Source of the DNA: Neorhizobium alkalisoli
GTDB lineage: Bacteria > Pseudomonadota > Alphaproteobacteria > Rhizobiales > Rhizobiaceae
DNA: 64,000 nucleotides
Assembly: GCF_002968635.1 (NCBI RefSeq)
Contig: NZ_PVBN01000013.1
Span: 109,731 to 173,730, forward strand
Reading direction: 5' to 3'
Shown here piece by piece: positions 27,309 to 36,282 of the stretch. The notes beneath the pieces are model-generated. The model was not told where the DNA came from. It saw nothing but the letters and a program-made list of their open reading frames with translations, and ran no database searches. Position 1 is the stretch's first letter; each line of letters starts with the position of its first letter. The translations under genes were made by a program, and so were the position numbers.

Positions 27309-27689
27309 TCAGATCCAGAGATCGTTCCGAGCGGTCCGGTCACCGCCCTCATTCCCCGTATTCAGAGTGCCGCGCGGTTCGATCAGCATCATCTTCACCT
27401 CGCTTTCCGCAAACGGCTTGTGCTCTACGCCCTTGGGAACGACGAACATCTCTCCCGCACCGATGGTGACCGAACCATCGCGGAAATCGATGCGCAGAAC
27501 GCCTTCGAGAACGATGAAGGTTTCGTCGGTCTCCGGGTGGTCGTGCCAGATGAAGTCGCCGGAGATGCGCACCAATTTGAACTGGTAGTCGTTCATTTCG
27601 GCGACCACGCGGGGCTGCCAGAAATCCTCAATTCGCCCGAGCTTTTCGGCGAGGTTGATCGAGGCGCGGGATGGGTTGTTATTGCTCAC
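27309..27689 (-). CDS. Small cupin domain protein
   Basis: A 126-residue single-domain cupin with the metal-binding motifs HDHPETDETFIVLEG (two His and a Glu, motif 1) and PKGVEHKPFA (His, motif 2). These often act as isomerases or sugar or small-molecule binders, but the role is unknown here. The start is GTG 27689 with AGGAG at good spacing; the open frame upstream has no ribosome site. Directly upstream of hemB on the same strand with an 86-base gap. Confidence 0.8.
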   Translation of the reverse strand: MSNNNPSRASINLAEKLGRIEDFWQPRVVAEMNDYQFKLVRISGDFIWHDHPETDETFIVLEGVLRIDFRDGSVTIGAGEMFVVPKGVEHKPFAESEVKMMLIEPRGTLNTGNEGGDRTARNDLWI

Positions 27690-27797
27690 TGATGGCTCCT
27701 TTGGTGGATGGCGATACCTAACAGCCAGCTCGTGCTTGCTCTTGAACGTTCGTGCAGGTTCGGGTCCAAATACTGGCGAGCGGGGCAAGTCCCCGAT

Positions 27798-28241
27798 ATG
27801 GTGGAGTGTATGGAACCTGATTCACCGATGGCGCCGAGGCGCACCCTGACCGAAATCCTTTACGTGGTCTTCCTGCGGATGATCGCGGTCGCCTGCTTCT
27901 GGTTCGGTCTGCAGTATTGGGCGATGCTTGTTGGCTATTCTCTGCATGGCGCGGCGCGCTTCGATCTGCTGACCCTTCCCTGGAAGGTGGCGGCCTCTTC
28001 GCTTGCGGTGCTTTTCCCGGTCGCCTCGCTCGGTCTCTGGCTGACGGTCTCCTGGGGGCCTGTGCTCTGGGCGCTCGCCGCCGCCTCGCAGGTTCTGATG
28101 TATATGGTCTGGCCGGACATTTTCGGACACAACCGCCTCGTGCCCCTGATGCATGGGCTCGTCGCCGCGCTTTACGTCGTTTTCCGCCTCTCTTTATGGA
28201 TCGAAGCGCGCCGGAAAGCCGAGCGGGTAAGGATTGAGTAA
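27798..28241 (+). CDS. DUF6163-like four-helix membrane protein
   Basis: A small integral membrane protein of about 147 residues with four hydrophobic segments (for example VVFLRMIAVACFWFGLQYW and GPVLWALAAASQVLMYMVW) and a basic C-terminus. I recognise it as the rhizobial DUF6163 type that sits beside ldtR; its function is unknown. Start uncertain: ATG 27798, 27810 (with GGAG nearby) or 27828. Its place beside the LdtR/Ldt module hints at a cell-envelope role. Confidence 0.7.
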   Translation: MVECMEPDSPMAPRRTLTEILYVVFLRMIAVACFWFGLQYWAMLVGYSLHGAARFDLLTLPWKVAASSLAVLFPVASLGLWLTVSWGPVLWALAAASQVLMYMVWPDIFGHNRLVPLMHGLVAALYVVFRLSLWIEARRKAERVRIE

Positions 28242-28478
28242 CCCTGAAATTAAAGCTTTGACGCCTGGATTTGACGGAAAATTTGCCGCTAAGTCATTGA
28301 AAAACAATAGGCGAAGGAGGGGGCTCCAAAGTGCTGCAATTGGCGGCGGGAATTCGAAGGAACGTGTTAAGCTTTTGTTAGGCCTATGTTTTAAGTCGAA
28401 TTTTATGCGTATTGGATAGTGTCTGTCTCAAGGCGGGAAGAAAACAAACACCGCCAAACAAAACAGAGTGAGGCAGTC

Positions 28479-28997
28479 ATGATGAACACGAAACTGAAGC
28501 CGCAGGCGGCACCGGCAGTAGCAGATACGCATGAAGAAACCATCCGCTCCCTGTATATGGAGTCGCTGCATCTGGTGGAACGTCTCCACCGCCGCCTTCT
28601 CGATGTGATCAAGGACGAGTTCGACCGCCAGGGTCGTGACGACGTCAATGCCGTGCAGGCTCTCCTGCTGTTCAACATCGGCAATTCCGAACTGACCGCC
28701 GGCGAGCTGCGCTCCCGCGGCTACTACCTCGGCTCGAACGTCTCCTACAATGTCAAGAAGCTGGTCGATCTCGGCTTCATCAACCACCAGCGTTCGCGCA
28801 TCGACCGTCGCTCGGTCCGCATCAGCCTGACCCCGGACGGTCAGGAGATCGCAGAAACCGTCGCCAAGCTTTACGAGCGCCATATCGGCTCCATCGAAAA
28901 GGTCGGCGGCATCGGCGAAGGCGAATTCGGCCAGATGAACAAGCTCCTGCAGCGTCTCGACCGCTTCTGGAACGACCAGATCCTCTATCGCCTGTAA
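28479..28997 (+). CDS. ldtR: MarR-type transcriptional regulator LdtR
   Basis: A winged-helix MarR-family regulator of about 172 residues matching LdtR of Liberibacter and Sinorhizobium, which controls L,D-transpeptidase genes and osmotic-stress tolerance. The winged helix is visible as LTAGELRSRGYYLGSNVSYNVKKLVDLGFINHQRSRIDRRSVRI split around the wing. Start ATG 28479 or the adjacent ATG 28482, with GAGG upstream. About 330 bases later on the same strand is the L,D-transpeptidase gene it probably regulates. Confidence 0.9.
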   Translation: MMNTKLKPQAAPAVADTHEETIRSLYMESLHLVERLHRRLLDVIKDEFDRQGRDDVNAVQALLLFNIGNSELTAGELRSRGYYLGSNVSYNVKKLVDLGFINHQRSRIDRRSVRISLTPDGQEIAETVAKLYERHIGSIEKVGGIGEGEFGQMNKLLQRLDRFWNDQILYRL

Positions 28998-29065
28998 TCG
29001 GACCAAACCGTCCGCGGCCTTATCCACGAGGCGGCGGCTGGCCAGAAGACCTCCATCAGCGATCG

Positions 29066-29095
29066 GAACCGGATACGTCCCTGCGTATCCGGTTC
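29066..29095 (+). terminator. Perfect 12-base-stem hairpin downstream of ldtR
   Basis: GAACCGGATACG / CGTATCCGGTTC with loop TCCCTG. It follows ldtR by 68 bases and lacks a strong T-run (TCTCGCGTTTCG follows), so it may end ldtR inefficiently or act in the leader. The rest of the 329-base gap 28998-29326 should hold the ldt promoter; I see no clear operator there. Confidence 0.55.
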
Positions 29096-29326
29096 TCGCG
29101 TTTCGTGGCGGAGAGCAGCAAATCCGGAGCCAACACGTCATTGTGACGCGACAGTACCTGACACCAATTCGCCATATTGCTATGGGACCGGCTGAAGGGA
29201 ATGGGCCGGCGGAAATTCTCTCTTCACGACACCCGCGATGACGATGAGGCCTTTGCCGGCGGCGCTTTACCTTTGCGCGTTTGTTAACCATATCCCTGTA
29301 GGCGTCTTGATGATGCTCGGGACCAG

Positions 29327-30670
29327 ATGGGTAGTATGATGTCGAAGAAGATCGGATCTGAAGCTCTTTCCCGCCGCGCGTTGCTGCGTTCGGCCGTTTC
29401 TGCCGGTGCTGCCGCGCTTGCGGCACCCGTTTTCGCCCAGTCGGCGGTCGACGATCTGATCAATGCGCCGCGCCGCGGCACCTGGGACGACCAGTTCGAC
29501 GCGAAGGCGGCGTCGCGAACAGCCGTCAACGTCGTCTCCAACAACCCGGTTCTTGGACCGAGCGGCCCTGCCAACATTCAGCAGGCGATCATGGACTACC
29601 AGCAGATCGTCTCGGGCGGCGGCTGGCCGGAGATCAACCCGTCCGGGCAGAAGCTCAAGATCGGCGTGGTCGATCCGAGCGTGCAGGTGCTGCGCCAGCG
29701 CCTGGCGATTTCCGGCGATCTTCCGCGGGAAGCGGGAATGTCCTCTTCCTTCGATTCCTATGTCGATGGCGCGGTAAAGCGCTTCCAGGCGCGTCACGGC
29801 CTTCCCGCCGATGGCGTGCTCGGCGAGTTCACCGTAAAGGCGATGAACATCCCGGCTGACGTGCGCCTGCGCCAGTTGGAAACCAATCTGGTCCGGCTGC
29901 AGTCCATGTCGGGCGATCTCGGCCTGCGCTATGTCATGGTCAATATCCCGGCCGCCTATATCGAGGCAGTGGAAAACGACCGCGTGGCACTGCGCAACAG
30001 CGCTGTCGTCGGTCGTATCGACCGCCCGACCCACGCCATCAATTCGAAAATCTACGAAGTCATCCTCAACCCCTATTGGACCGCGCCGCGTTCGATCGTC
30101 GAAAAGGACATCGTGCCGCTGATGCGCAAGGATCCGACCTATCTGGCGCGCAACAACATCCGCCTGATCGACGGCAAGGGCGGCGAAGTTGCCCCGGAAA
30201 CCGTGGATTGGTTCGCGCCCAAGGCGCCGAACCTGATGTTCCGGCAGGACCCCGGCAAGATCAATGCCATGGCGTCGACGAAGATCAACTTCCACAATCC
30301 GAACAACGAATACATGCACGACACGCCCCAGCAGGGCCTGTTCAACAAGCTGATGCGCTTCGAATCGTCCGGCTGCGTGCGGGTGCAGAACGTCCGCGAC
30401 CTCATTAGCTGGCTGCTGCGCGACACGACAGGCTGGTCGCGCCAGGAGATCGAACGCGTGATCTCGACCCGCCAGAACACGCCGATCAAGCTTACGCAGG
30501 AAGTGCCGGTCTACATCGTCTATATTACGGCATGGTCGGCGAAGGACCGCGTGGTCCAGTTCCGCGACGACATCTACGAGCGCGACGGCAACCAGGAACT
30601 GGCGCTGCAGACCACGACCGGTATCGAAAAGCCGGCCGGGTCGATCGAGGACGACATGCTGCCGCAATAA
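29327..30670 (+). CDS. L,D-transpeptidase, YcbB-like (Ldt)
   Basis: A periplasmic enzyme making 3-3 peptidoglycan crosslinks. The 447-residue product begins with an apparent Tat signal (SRRALLRSAVSAGAAALAAP, ending FAQ). A peptidoglycan-binding helical domain follows at about 115-180, then the YkuD catalytic domain with His331 in MHDTP and Cys350 in SSGCVRV. The long YkuD insertion resembles E. coli LdtD (YcbB). Alternative ATGs at 29336 and 29339 would still precede the signal. Positioned after ldtR, which in related bacteria regulates such a gene. Confidence 0.92.
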   Translation: MGSMMSKKIGSEALSRRALLRSAVSAGAAALAAPVFAQSAVDDLINAPRRGTWDDQFDAKAASRTAVNVVSNNPVLGPSGPANIQQAIMDYQQIVSGGGWPEINPSGQKLKIGVVDPSVQVLRQRLAISGDLPREAGMSSSFDSYVDGAVKRFQARHGLPADGVLGEFTVKAMNIPADVRLRQLETNLVRLQSMSGDLGLRYVMVNIPAAYIEAVENDRVALRNSAVVGRIDRPTHAINSKIYEVILNPYWTAPRSIVEKDIVPLMRKDPTYLARNNIRLIDGKGGEVAPETVDWFAPKAPNLMFRQDPGKINAMASTKINFHNPNNEYMHDTPQQGLFNKLMRFESSGCVRVQNVRDLISWLLRDTTGWSRQEIERVISTRQNTPIKLTQEVPVYIVYITAWSAKDRVVQFRDDIYERDGNQELALQTTTGIEKPAGSIEDDMLPQ

Positions 30671-30693
30671 GCGCGCGGTGAATTGCCAAGTGG

Positions 30694-30724
30694 AAAGCCG
30701 CATCGTCGAAGGGTGCGGCTTTTT
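30694..30724 (+). terminator. Terminator after the L,D-transpeptidase gene
   Basis: AAGCCGCA / TGCGGCTT stem followed by five T, 24 bases after the ldt stop. Confidence 0.85.
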
Positions 30725-30844
30725 CGTTTCCAGATGGTCCCGCCGCGCCTTCCGGCTGCCAAATGTCGTTCCCCGTATTGCTCTCGCGAAGGTGGAACGC
30801 TAAGACGCGACATCGCATGCACACCCCTTTGAGGAGCCTCGCCC

Positions 30845-32134
30845 ATGTCGAACACCGATGCTTTCTTCTCTCGCCCGCTTGCCGACTCGGACCCGGAGAT
30901 TTTTGGTGCGATCGAGAAGGAGCTGGGTCGCCAGCGCCACGAGATCGAGCTGATCGCTTCGGAAAACATCGTCTCCCGCGCCGTGCTTGAAGCGCAGGGC
31001 TCGATCATGACGAACAAGTATGCGGAAGGTTATCCGGGCAAGCGCTATTACGGCGGCTGCCAGTTCGTGGATATCGCCGAAGAACTTGCGATCGAGCGCG
31101 CCAAGAAGCTGTTCGGCGTCAACTTCGTCAACGTTCAGCCGAACTCCGGTTCGCAGATGAACCAGGCGGTCTTCCTGGCGCTCCTGCAGCCGGGCGACAC
31201 CTTCATGGGCCTGGACCTCAATTCGGGCGGTCACCTGACGCACGGCTCGCCGGTCAACATGTCGGGCAAGTGGTTCAACGTCGTCTCCTACGGCGTGCGC
31301 GAAGGCGATAACCTGCTCGACATGGACGAGGTGCAGAAAAAGGCGGAAGAGCATAAGCCGAAGCTCATCATCGCCGGCGGCACGGCCTATTCCCGCATCT
31401 GGGACTGGAAGCGGTTCCGCGAGATCGCCGACTCGGTCGGCGCCTATCTGATGGTCGACATGGCCCATATCGCCGGTCTCGTTGCCGGCGGCCAGCATCC
31501 GTCGCCGTTCCCGCACTGCCATGTCGCCACCACGACCACGCACAAGTCGCTCCGCGGCCCGCGCGGCGGCGTCATCCTCACCAATGACGACGAACTGGCC
31601 AAGAAATTCAATTCGGCTGTCTTCCCTGGCCTCCAGGGCGGTCCGCTGATGCATATCATCGCCGCCAAGGCGGTTGCTTTCGGCGAAGCCTTGCAGCCGG
31701 ACTTCAAGGACTATGCCGCACAGATCGTCAAGAACGCCAAGGCGCTGTCCGAAACGCTCAAGGCCGGCGGTCTCGATATCGTTTCCGACGGCACCGACAA
31801 TCACCTGATGCTGGTCGACCTGCGCAAGAAGAACGCCACCGGCAAGCGGGCGGAGGCAGCGCTCGGCCGCGGCTACATCACCTGCAACAAGAACGGCATC
31901 CCCTTCGATCCGGAAAAGCCCTTCGTAACCTCCGGTATCCGTCTCGGCACTCCGGCCGGCACGACGCGCGGTTTCAAGGAAGCTGAGTTCAAGGAGATCG
32001 GCAACCTCATCGTCGAAGTCCTCGACGGGTTGAAGATCGCCAATTCCGACGAGGGCAACGCAGCGGTGGAGGCTGGTGTTCGGGAGAAGGTGGTGTCGCT
32101 CACCGACCGGTTCCCGATGTACCCCTATATGTAA
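30845..32134 (+). CDS. glyA: Serine hydroxymethyltransferase
   Basis: Interconverts serine and glycine, charging tetrahydrofolate with a one-carbon unit. It has 429 residues; the PLP-binding Lys lies in TTTTHKSLRGPRGG and the substrate region in ELIASENIVS. GAGGAG precedes ATG 30845. It opens an apparent operon with nrdR (17-base gap), ribD and ribE, which ties folate, deoxynucleotide and flavin supply together as in other rhizobia. Confidence 0.98.
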   Translation: MSNTDAFFSRPLADSDPEIFGAIEKELGRQRHEIELIASENIVSRAVLEAQGSIMTNKYAEGYPGKRYYGGCQFVDIAEELAIERAKKLFGVNFVNVQPNSGSQMNQAVFLALLQPGDTFMGLDLNSGGHLTHGSPVNMSGKWFNVVSYGVREGDNLLDMDEVQKKAEEHKPKLIIAGGTAYSRIWDWKRFREIADSVGAYLMVDMAHIAGLVAGGQHPSPFPHCHVATTTTHKSLRGPRGGVILTNDDELAKKFNSAVFPGLQGGPLMHIIAAKAVAFGEALQPDFKDYAAQIVKNAKALSETLKAGGLDIVSDGTDNHLMLVDLRKKNATGKRAEAALGRGYITCNKNGIPFDPEKPFVTSGIRLGTPAGTTRGFKEAEFKEIGNLIVEVLDGLKIANSDEGNAAVEAGVREKVVSLTDRFPMYPYM

Positions 32135-32151
32135 TCCTCAAAGGAGAACCG

Positions 32152-32631
32152 ATGCGCTGCCCCTATTGCGGTTCGGAAGACACGCAGGTCAAGGATTCGC
32201 GTCCGGCGGAGGATTTCACATCCATCCGCCGGCGGCGTATCTGCCCGGATTGCGGCGGCCGTTTCACTACGTTCGAACGGGTGCAGCTTCGTGAACTGAT
32301 GGTCACGAAGAAGACGGGCCGCAAGGTACCGTTCGACCGCAACAAGCTGGTGCGGTCCTTCCAGATCGCCTTGCGCAAGCGTCCGGTGGATAATGACCGG
32401 ATCGAGCGGGCGGTATCGGGGATCGTGCGTCGCCTGGAAAGCTCCGGCGAAAGCGAGATCTCGTCCGAAGAGATCGGCCTGCAGGTCCTGGAGGCGCTGA
32501 AGAGCCTCGATGACGTAGCGTTTGTCCGCTACGCCTCCGTCTACCGGGATTTCTCTCATGCGGAAGATTTCGAGAAGGTGATCGAAGAGATCAACGCCAA
32601 GATCGCCCGCGATCCCGGCCTGGAGCCATGA
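32152..32631 (+). CDS. nrdR: Transcriptional repressor NrdR
   Basis: Represses ribonucleotide reductase genes according to bound ATP or dATP. The 159-residue protein has the N-terminal zinc ribbon (MRCPYCGSEDTQVKDSRP...CPDCGGRF) and the ATP-cone domain (VTKKTGRKVPFDRNKL onward). AAAGGAGAA gives ATG 32152 a strong ribosome site. Second gene of the glyA operon; ribD starts 3 bases after its stop. Confidence 0.96.
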   Translation: MRCPYCGSEDTQVKDSRPAEDFTSIRRRRICPDCGGRFTTFERVQLRELMVTKKTGRKVPFDRNKLVRSFQIALRKRPVDNDRIERAVSGIVRRLESSGESEISSEEIGLQVLEALKSLDDVAFVRYASVYRDFSHAEDFEKVIEEINAKIARDPGLEP

Positions 32632-32634
32632 GGA

Positions 32635-33729
32635 ATGACGACGTCTGACGACCGGCGATTCATGGCGGAGGCGTTGCGCCTTTCGCGCCAGAATACCGGG
32701 CTGACGGGGACCAATCCTTCCGTCGGCTGTGTGGTCGTCAAGAACGGCGAAATCGTCGGCAAAGCGGTGACGGCTCCCGGCGGCCGTCCGCATGCGGAAA
32801 CACAAGCCCTCGACATGGCAGGCGAGAGAGCAGGCGGGGCGACGGTTTACGTGACGCTGGAACCCTGCTCGCATTACGGCCGCACGCCCCCTTGCGCCAA
32901 TGCGCTGGTGAACGCCGGCGTCGCGCGTGTCGTGGTGTGCCTGACCGATCCGGATCCGCGGGTTTCGGGCAGGGGGCTTGCGATCCTTCGCGATGCGGGC
33001 ATTGCGGTCGAGTCAGGCCTTATGGAGGACGAGGGGCGACGGGCGCTTGCCGGTTATCTCATGCGCCAGACGAAAGGCCGCCCCCATGTAACTCTGAAGC
33101 TTGCAATTTCCGCCGACGGCATGCTTGGCCGGCGCGGCGAGGAAGTGGCGATTACAGGTCCTGAGGCAAGGGCCGAGGTGCACCGGCTGCGGGCCGAAAC
33201 CGACGCGATCCTCGTCGGCATCGGTACGGTGCTGTCGGACGATCCGGAACTGACCGTGCGTATTCCCGGGCTCGAAAGCAGGTCGCCGGCTCGCATCGTG
33301 CTCGACCGGCGGCTGGAACTGCCGCTGGGTTCCAAGCTGGTGCAGAGTGCGCGGGATGTGCCGGTGATCGTTGTGACTGCGCCGGGGTCTGCCTTGCAGG
33401 TTGAGGGGGGTGCCCAGGGAGACAAGCGCGAGAAACTGACCGAGGCAGGCGTCGAGATAATGGACGCGACCGAACTCGATATCCTGCTGGCGATCCTTGC
33501 TGTTCGCGGCATGTCCTCGCTTCTGGTGGAAGGCGGCGCGACCGTTGCTACGGCCTTCCTCCAAGCGGACCTCGTCGATCGCATCCTGCTGTTTCAGGGA
33601 ACGGGCACGGTCGGGGAAGGCGGTCTTGAATCGCCCATCTCGCCATCCGATATGCCGACTGGATTTGCGCTGATCCACGACGATACCTTCGGCGCCGACC
33701 GTTGTTTCGATTACGAAAGAGGTTTTTGA
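32635..33729 (+). CDS. ribD: Bifunctional pyrimidine deaminase/reductase of riboflavin synthesis
   Basis: Performs the second and third steps of riboflavin synthesis. The 364-residue protein has an N-terminal CMP/dCMP-deaminase domain with zinc motif HAETQALDMAG and the Cys pair in EPCSHYGRTPPCANAL, then the RibD reductase domain (ILVGIGTVLSDDPELTVR, then LLVEGGATVATAF). Starts 3 bases after nrdR and overlaps ribE by one base (TGATG). Confidence 0.96.
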   Translation: MTTSDDRRFMAEALRLSRQNTGLTGTNPSVGCVVVKNGEIVGKAVTAPGGRPHAETQALDMAGERAGGATVYVTLEPCSHYGRTPPCANALVNAGVARVVVCLTDPDPRVSGRGLAILRDAGIAVESGLMEDEGRRALAGYLMRQTKGRPHVTLKLAISADGMLGRRGEEVAITGPEARAEVHRLRAETDAILVGIGTVLSDDPELTVRIPGLESRSPARIVLDRRLELPLGSKLVQSARDVPVIVVTAPGSALQVEGGAQGDKREKLTEAGVEIMDATELDILLAILAVRGMSSLLVEGGATVATAFLQADLVDRILLFQGTGTVGEGGLESPISPSDMPTGFALIHDDTFGADRCFDYERGF

Positions 33730-34343
33730 TGTTTACCGGAATTGTCACCGATGTCGGCACGGTTGCGGCACTGACCCCGATGGACGAGGGCATCAAGCTG
33801 CGCATCGCGACGAACTACGATCCTAAGACGATCGACATGGGAGCGTCTATCGCCCATGGCGGCGTCTGTCTCACCGTCACCAACCTGCCGGCAGATGGCA
33901 GCAACGAGCGCTGGTTCGAGGTAGAAGCGTGGGAGGAGGCGCTGCGGCTGACGACGATCGGGAGCTGGAAGGAAGGCACCCGCGTCAATCTCGAGCGGGC
34001 GCTGAAGATCGGCGACGAACTCGGCGGCCATATCGTCTCCGGGCATGTGGATGGTACGGCTGAAATACTCTCCGTGGAATCGGAGGGAGAGGCGGTCCGC
34101 ATCCGGCTGCGGGCGCCGGAACATCTTGCCCGTTTAGTTGCACCAAAAGGGTCGGTCGGTCTCGACGGAACCTCGCTCACCGTGAATGCCGTCGCCGGGA
34201 CGGATTTCGACGTGCTGCTGATCCGTCACACGCTTGCAGTGACCACGTGGGGCGACCGCAAGGCCGGCGATCTGGTGAATTTCGAGGTGGATACGATGGC
34301 GCGTTACGCGGCGCGCCTTGCGGAGTTCCCTGCGAAGGCCTGA
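33729..34343 (+). CDS. ribE: Riboflavin synthase alpha subunit
   Basis: Dismutates two 6,7-dimethyl-8-ribityllumazine molecules to riboflavin. It has 204 residues with the two homologous lumazine-binding barrels, the first starting MFTGIVTDVGTV and containing GGVCLTV, the second starting DELGGHIVSGHVDGT and containing GSVGLDGTSLTV. ATG 33729 shares a base with the ribD stop. It converges on the HD-GYP gene with one base between the stop codons. The lumazine synthase gene ribH is about 1.9 kb further on. Confidence 0.95.
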   Translation: MFTGIVTDVGTVAALTPMDEGIKLRIATNYDPKTIDMGASIAHGGVCLTVTNLPADGSNERWFEVEAWEEALRLTTIGSWKEGTRVNLERALKIGDELGGHIVSGHVDGTAEILSVESEGEAVRIRLRAPEHLARLVAPKGSVGLDGTSLTVNAVAGTDFDVLLIRHTLAVTTWGDRKAGDLVNFEVDTMARYAARLAEFPAKA

Positions 34344-34344
34344 G

Positions 34345-35511
34345 CTATTCCTGGTCGGTAAACTGCCGGTGGATCTCCTCGAACCTCGGGGCAATCCTTG
34401 CGAAGACCGCAACCAGGCCGGGATCGAAATGTGTCCCGGCATCCCTGACGATGATGTCGACGGCTTCCTCATGCGACATGGCCGGTTTGTATATTCGCTC
34501 CGAGACCAGAGCGTCGTAGGCATCGGCGATCGCCATGATCCGGCCGCCGATCGGGATATCCTCCCCTCGAAGACCTCGGGGATAGCCTGTGCCATTCCAC
34601 TTCTCATGATGCGTATGGGCGATTTCCCTAGCGACGCTTAGGAAGGGCGTGGCCGATCCCATATAGCGCTCCGCGGTGGCGATCGCCGCGCGGCCGAGTT
34701 CGGCATGGCTCTTCATCACCTCGTATTCCTGCGGATCGAGCTTGCCCGGCTTCAGGAGGATGCTGTCAGGAATGCCGACCTTGCCGATATCGTGCAGCGG
34801 CGCGGATTTGTAGAGAAGATCGATCGCCTCATCGGTCAACTCCTCGGCATAGACTCCCTGCTCCTTCAAAGCTTCGGCAAGCGCGCGCACGTAATGCTGG
34901 GTGCGGCGGATGTGGTTGCCGGTTTCATGGTCACGCGTTTCGGCAAGCGACGCCATGGCCAGGATCAACGCGTCCCGGGCTCTGGCGGCTTCTTCCTTGG
35001 CCGCAGCAAGAGAGTTGATCAGGTGAACATTGGTCATCGCGACGGCGGCGCTGTTGGCTATCCGTTGCAGAAGGCGGACGGCTTCTTCCGAGGGAAGCCA
35101 CGCCCTGGCCCAATAGGCTTCGATTGCGCCAACCGGATCCTCGTTCCGTACCGGAACGACAATGAGACTCTTGACGAAGGTATCTCGGTAGACAGCGTGC
35201 GGAATTCGGTCGTCCTGATAGATATCCTCGATGACGACGAGTTCGGCATGTTTCATGGCCCAACCCGAAATGCAGCTTTCCAGCGGGAAGCGTTGGCCTT
35301 TCCAGAGCGGCGCGATCGCATCTTCGTCGGCATAGTAACACTTGTCGTTCTCCCGAAGGACGAAGCTCACTCCATCGGCATCGATCAGCTCGCGAACGGA
35401 TTGGCGCAGGACCGTCATGATCTCGTCGATGCCGCGCGCCATGGACATCTGCAAAATCAGGTCATCCACGCCATCGGCTGGAAAAGGATTCTGGTTCACG
35501 AGGACGTCCAT
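34345..35511 (-). CDS. GAF plus HD-GYP domain protein (putative cyclic-di-GMP phosphodiesterase)
   Basis: A 388-residue cytoplasmic signalling protein: N-terminal GAF sensor domain at about 20-165, coiled linker, then an HD-GYP domain with HD at 240-241 (APLHDIGK), HH at 301-302 and GTGYP at 307-311. The full HD-GYP motif predicts hydrolysis of cyclic-di-GMP. The GAF ligand is unknown. No receiver domain or partner kinase is adjacent. The acetyltransferase gene lies upstream on the same strand. The gene interrupts the usual continuity from ribE to ribH. Confidence 0.9.
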   Translation of the reverse strand: MDVLVNQNPFPADGVDDLILQMSMARGIDEIMTVLRQSVRELIDADGVSFVLRENDKCYYADEDAIAPLWKGQRFPLESCISGWAMKHAELVVIEDIYQDDRIPHAVYRDTFVKSLIVVPVRNEDPVGAIEAYWARAWLPSEEAVRLLQRIANSAAVAMTNVHLINSLAAAKEEAARARDALILAMASLAETRDHETGNHIRRTQHYVRALAEALKEQGVYAEELTDEAIDLLYKSAPLHDIGKVGIPDSILLKPGKLDPQEYEVMKSHAELGRAAIATAERYMGSATPFLSVAREIAHTHHEKWNGTGYPRGLRGEDIPIGGRIMAIADAYDALVSERIYKPAMSHEEAVDIIVRDAGTHFDPGLVAVFARIAPRFEEIHRQFTDQE

Positions 35512-35593
35512 CTTCCCGATTGTCTGGTTCTTTATATATTAAAACTGACTAATAAAAGAAAAGTGCCAGAATTCGCACCACCGCAGCGTCCGT

Positions 35594-36106
35594 TCAGTGG
35601 CGCGACATTACCACGATTGGTCCGTGATAGTCGGTTCTTGCTGTTTCGCGGAAACCCAGTTTGGCGGCGACGCGAAGCGATGCGTCGTTTTTGGGGCTGA
35701 TGATGCAGGTCATTTCCATATGCGGGAAATGCGTCGTACCCCAGTCGACCATGGCGCCGGCCGCTTCCGTGGCGTATCCGCGGCCGTGTACGGCGGGAAT
35801 GAGCGCCCAGCCGGTTTCAAGCGTTCCCTCGATCGATGGATGGAATTCCCGGCGCATGTCCTGGAAACCGGCCTCTCCGAGGAAGCGGCCCGTCGCTTTC
35901 TCCTCGATCGCCAGAAAGCCGAATCCCATCAGGTGCCACATGCCGGTGACCCGCAACATGCGCCCCCAACTATTCTCGCGCGTCGAGGGAACGCCTGTGA
36001 TAAAACGGACCACCTCGGGATCCGCCCAGAAGTCGGCATAGGCTTCGAATTCATCGAGCCGATGCGGACGCAGGATCAGTCGTTCGGTTTCGATGGTCGG
36101 GATCAT
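35594..36106 (-). CDS. GNAT family N-acetyltransferase, RimJ-like
   Basis: A 170-residue acyl-CoA-dependent N-acetyltransferase of the RimJ/RimL type: TERLILRPHRLDEFEAY at the N-terminus and the acetyl-CoA loop GRGYATEAAGAMVDWG with LRVAAKLGFRE after it. The acceptor cannot be told from sequence. ATG 36106 is preferred because the conserved fold starts there; the longer frame adds 24 unsupported residues. Divergent from ribH. Confidence 0.87.
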   Translation of the reverse strand: MIPTIETERLILRPHRLDEFEAYADFWADPEVVRFITGVPSTRENSWGRMLRVTGMWHLMGFGFLAIEEKATGRFLGEAGFQDMRREFHPSIEGTLETGWALIPAVHGRGYATEAAGAMVDWGTTHFPHMEMTCIISPKNDASLRVAAKLGFRETARTDYHGPIVVMSRH

Positions 36107-36282
36107 TGTCGCAAACTCCGGTGGATCAAAGGCGGCCGCTTCCACAACGCCGCCCAAGGAGATATTCCTGATTCGCATCCCTGCGATCAGCTAAATTCGC
36201 TTGCCATTCTGCCCGCCGCGTGTTTTGACCGCGGCCTGCCGAAGCCCGATTTGAAACTGGCTCGATATCATGAAGGTGAATC

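Noticed and set aside
29267..30703. 478-codon minus-strand frame
   Set aside because: Shadow of the L,D-transpeptidase gene; His/Asp/Arg-rich and without motifs.
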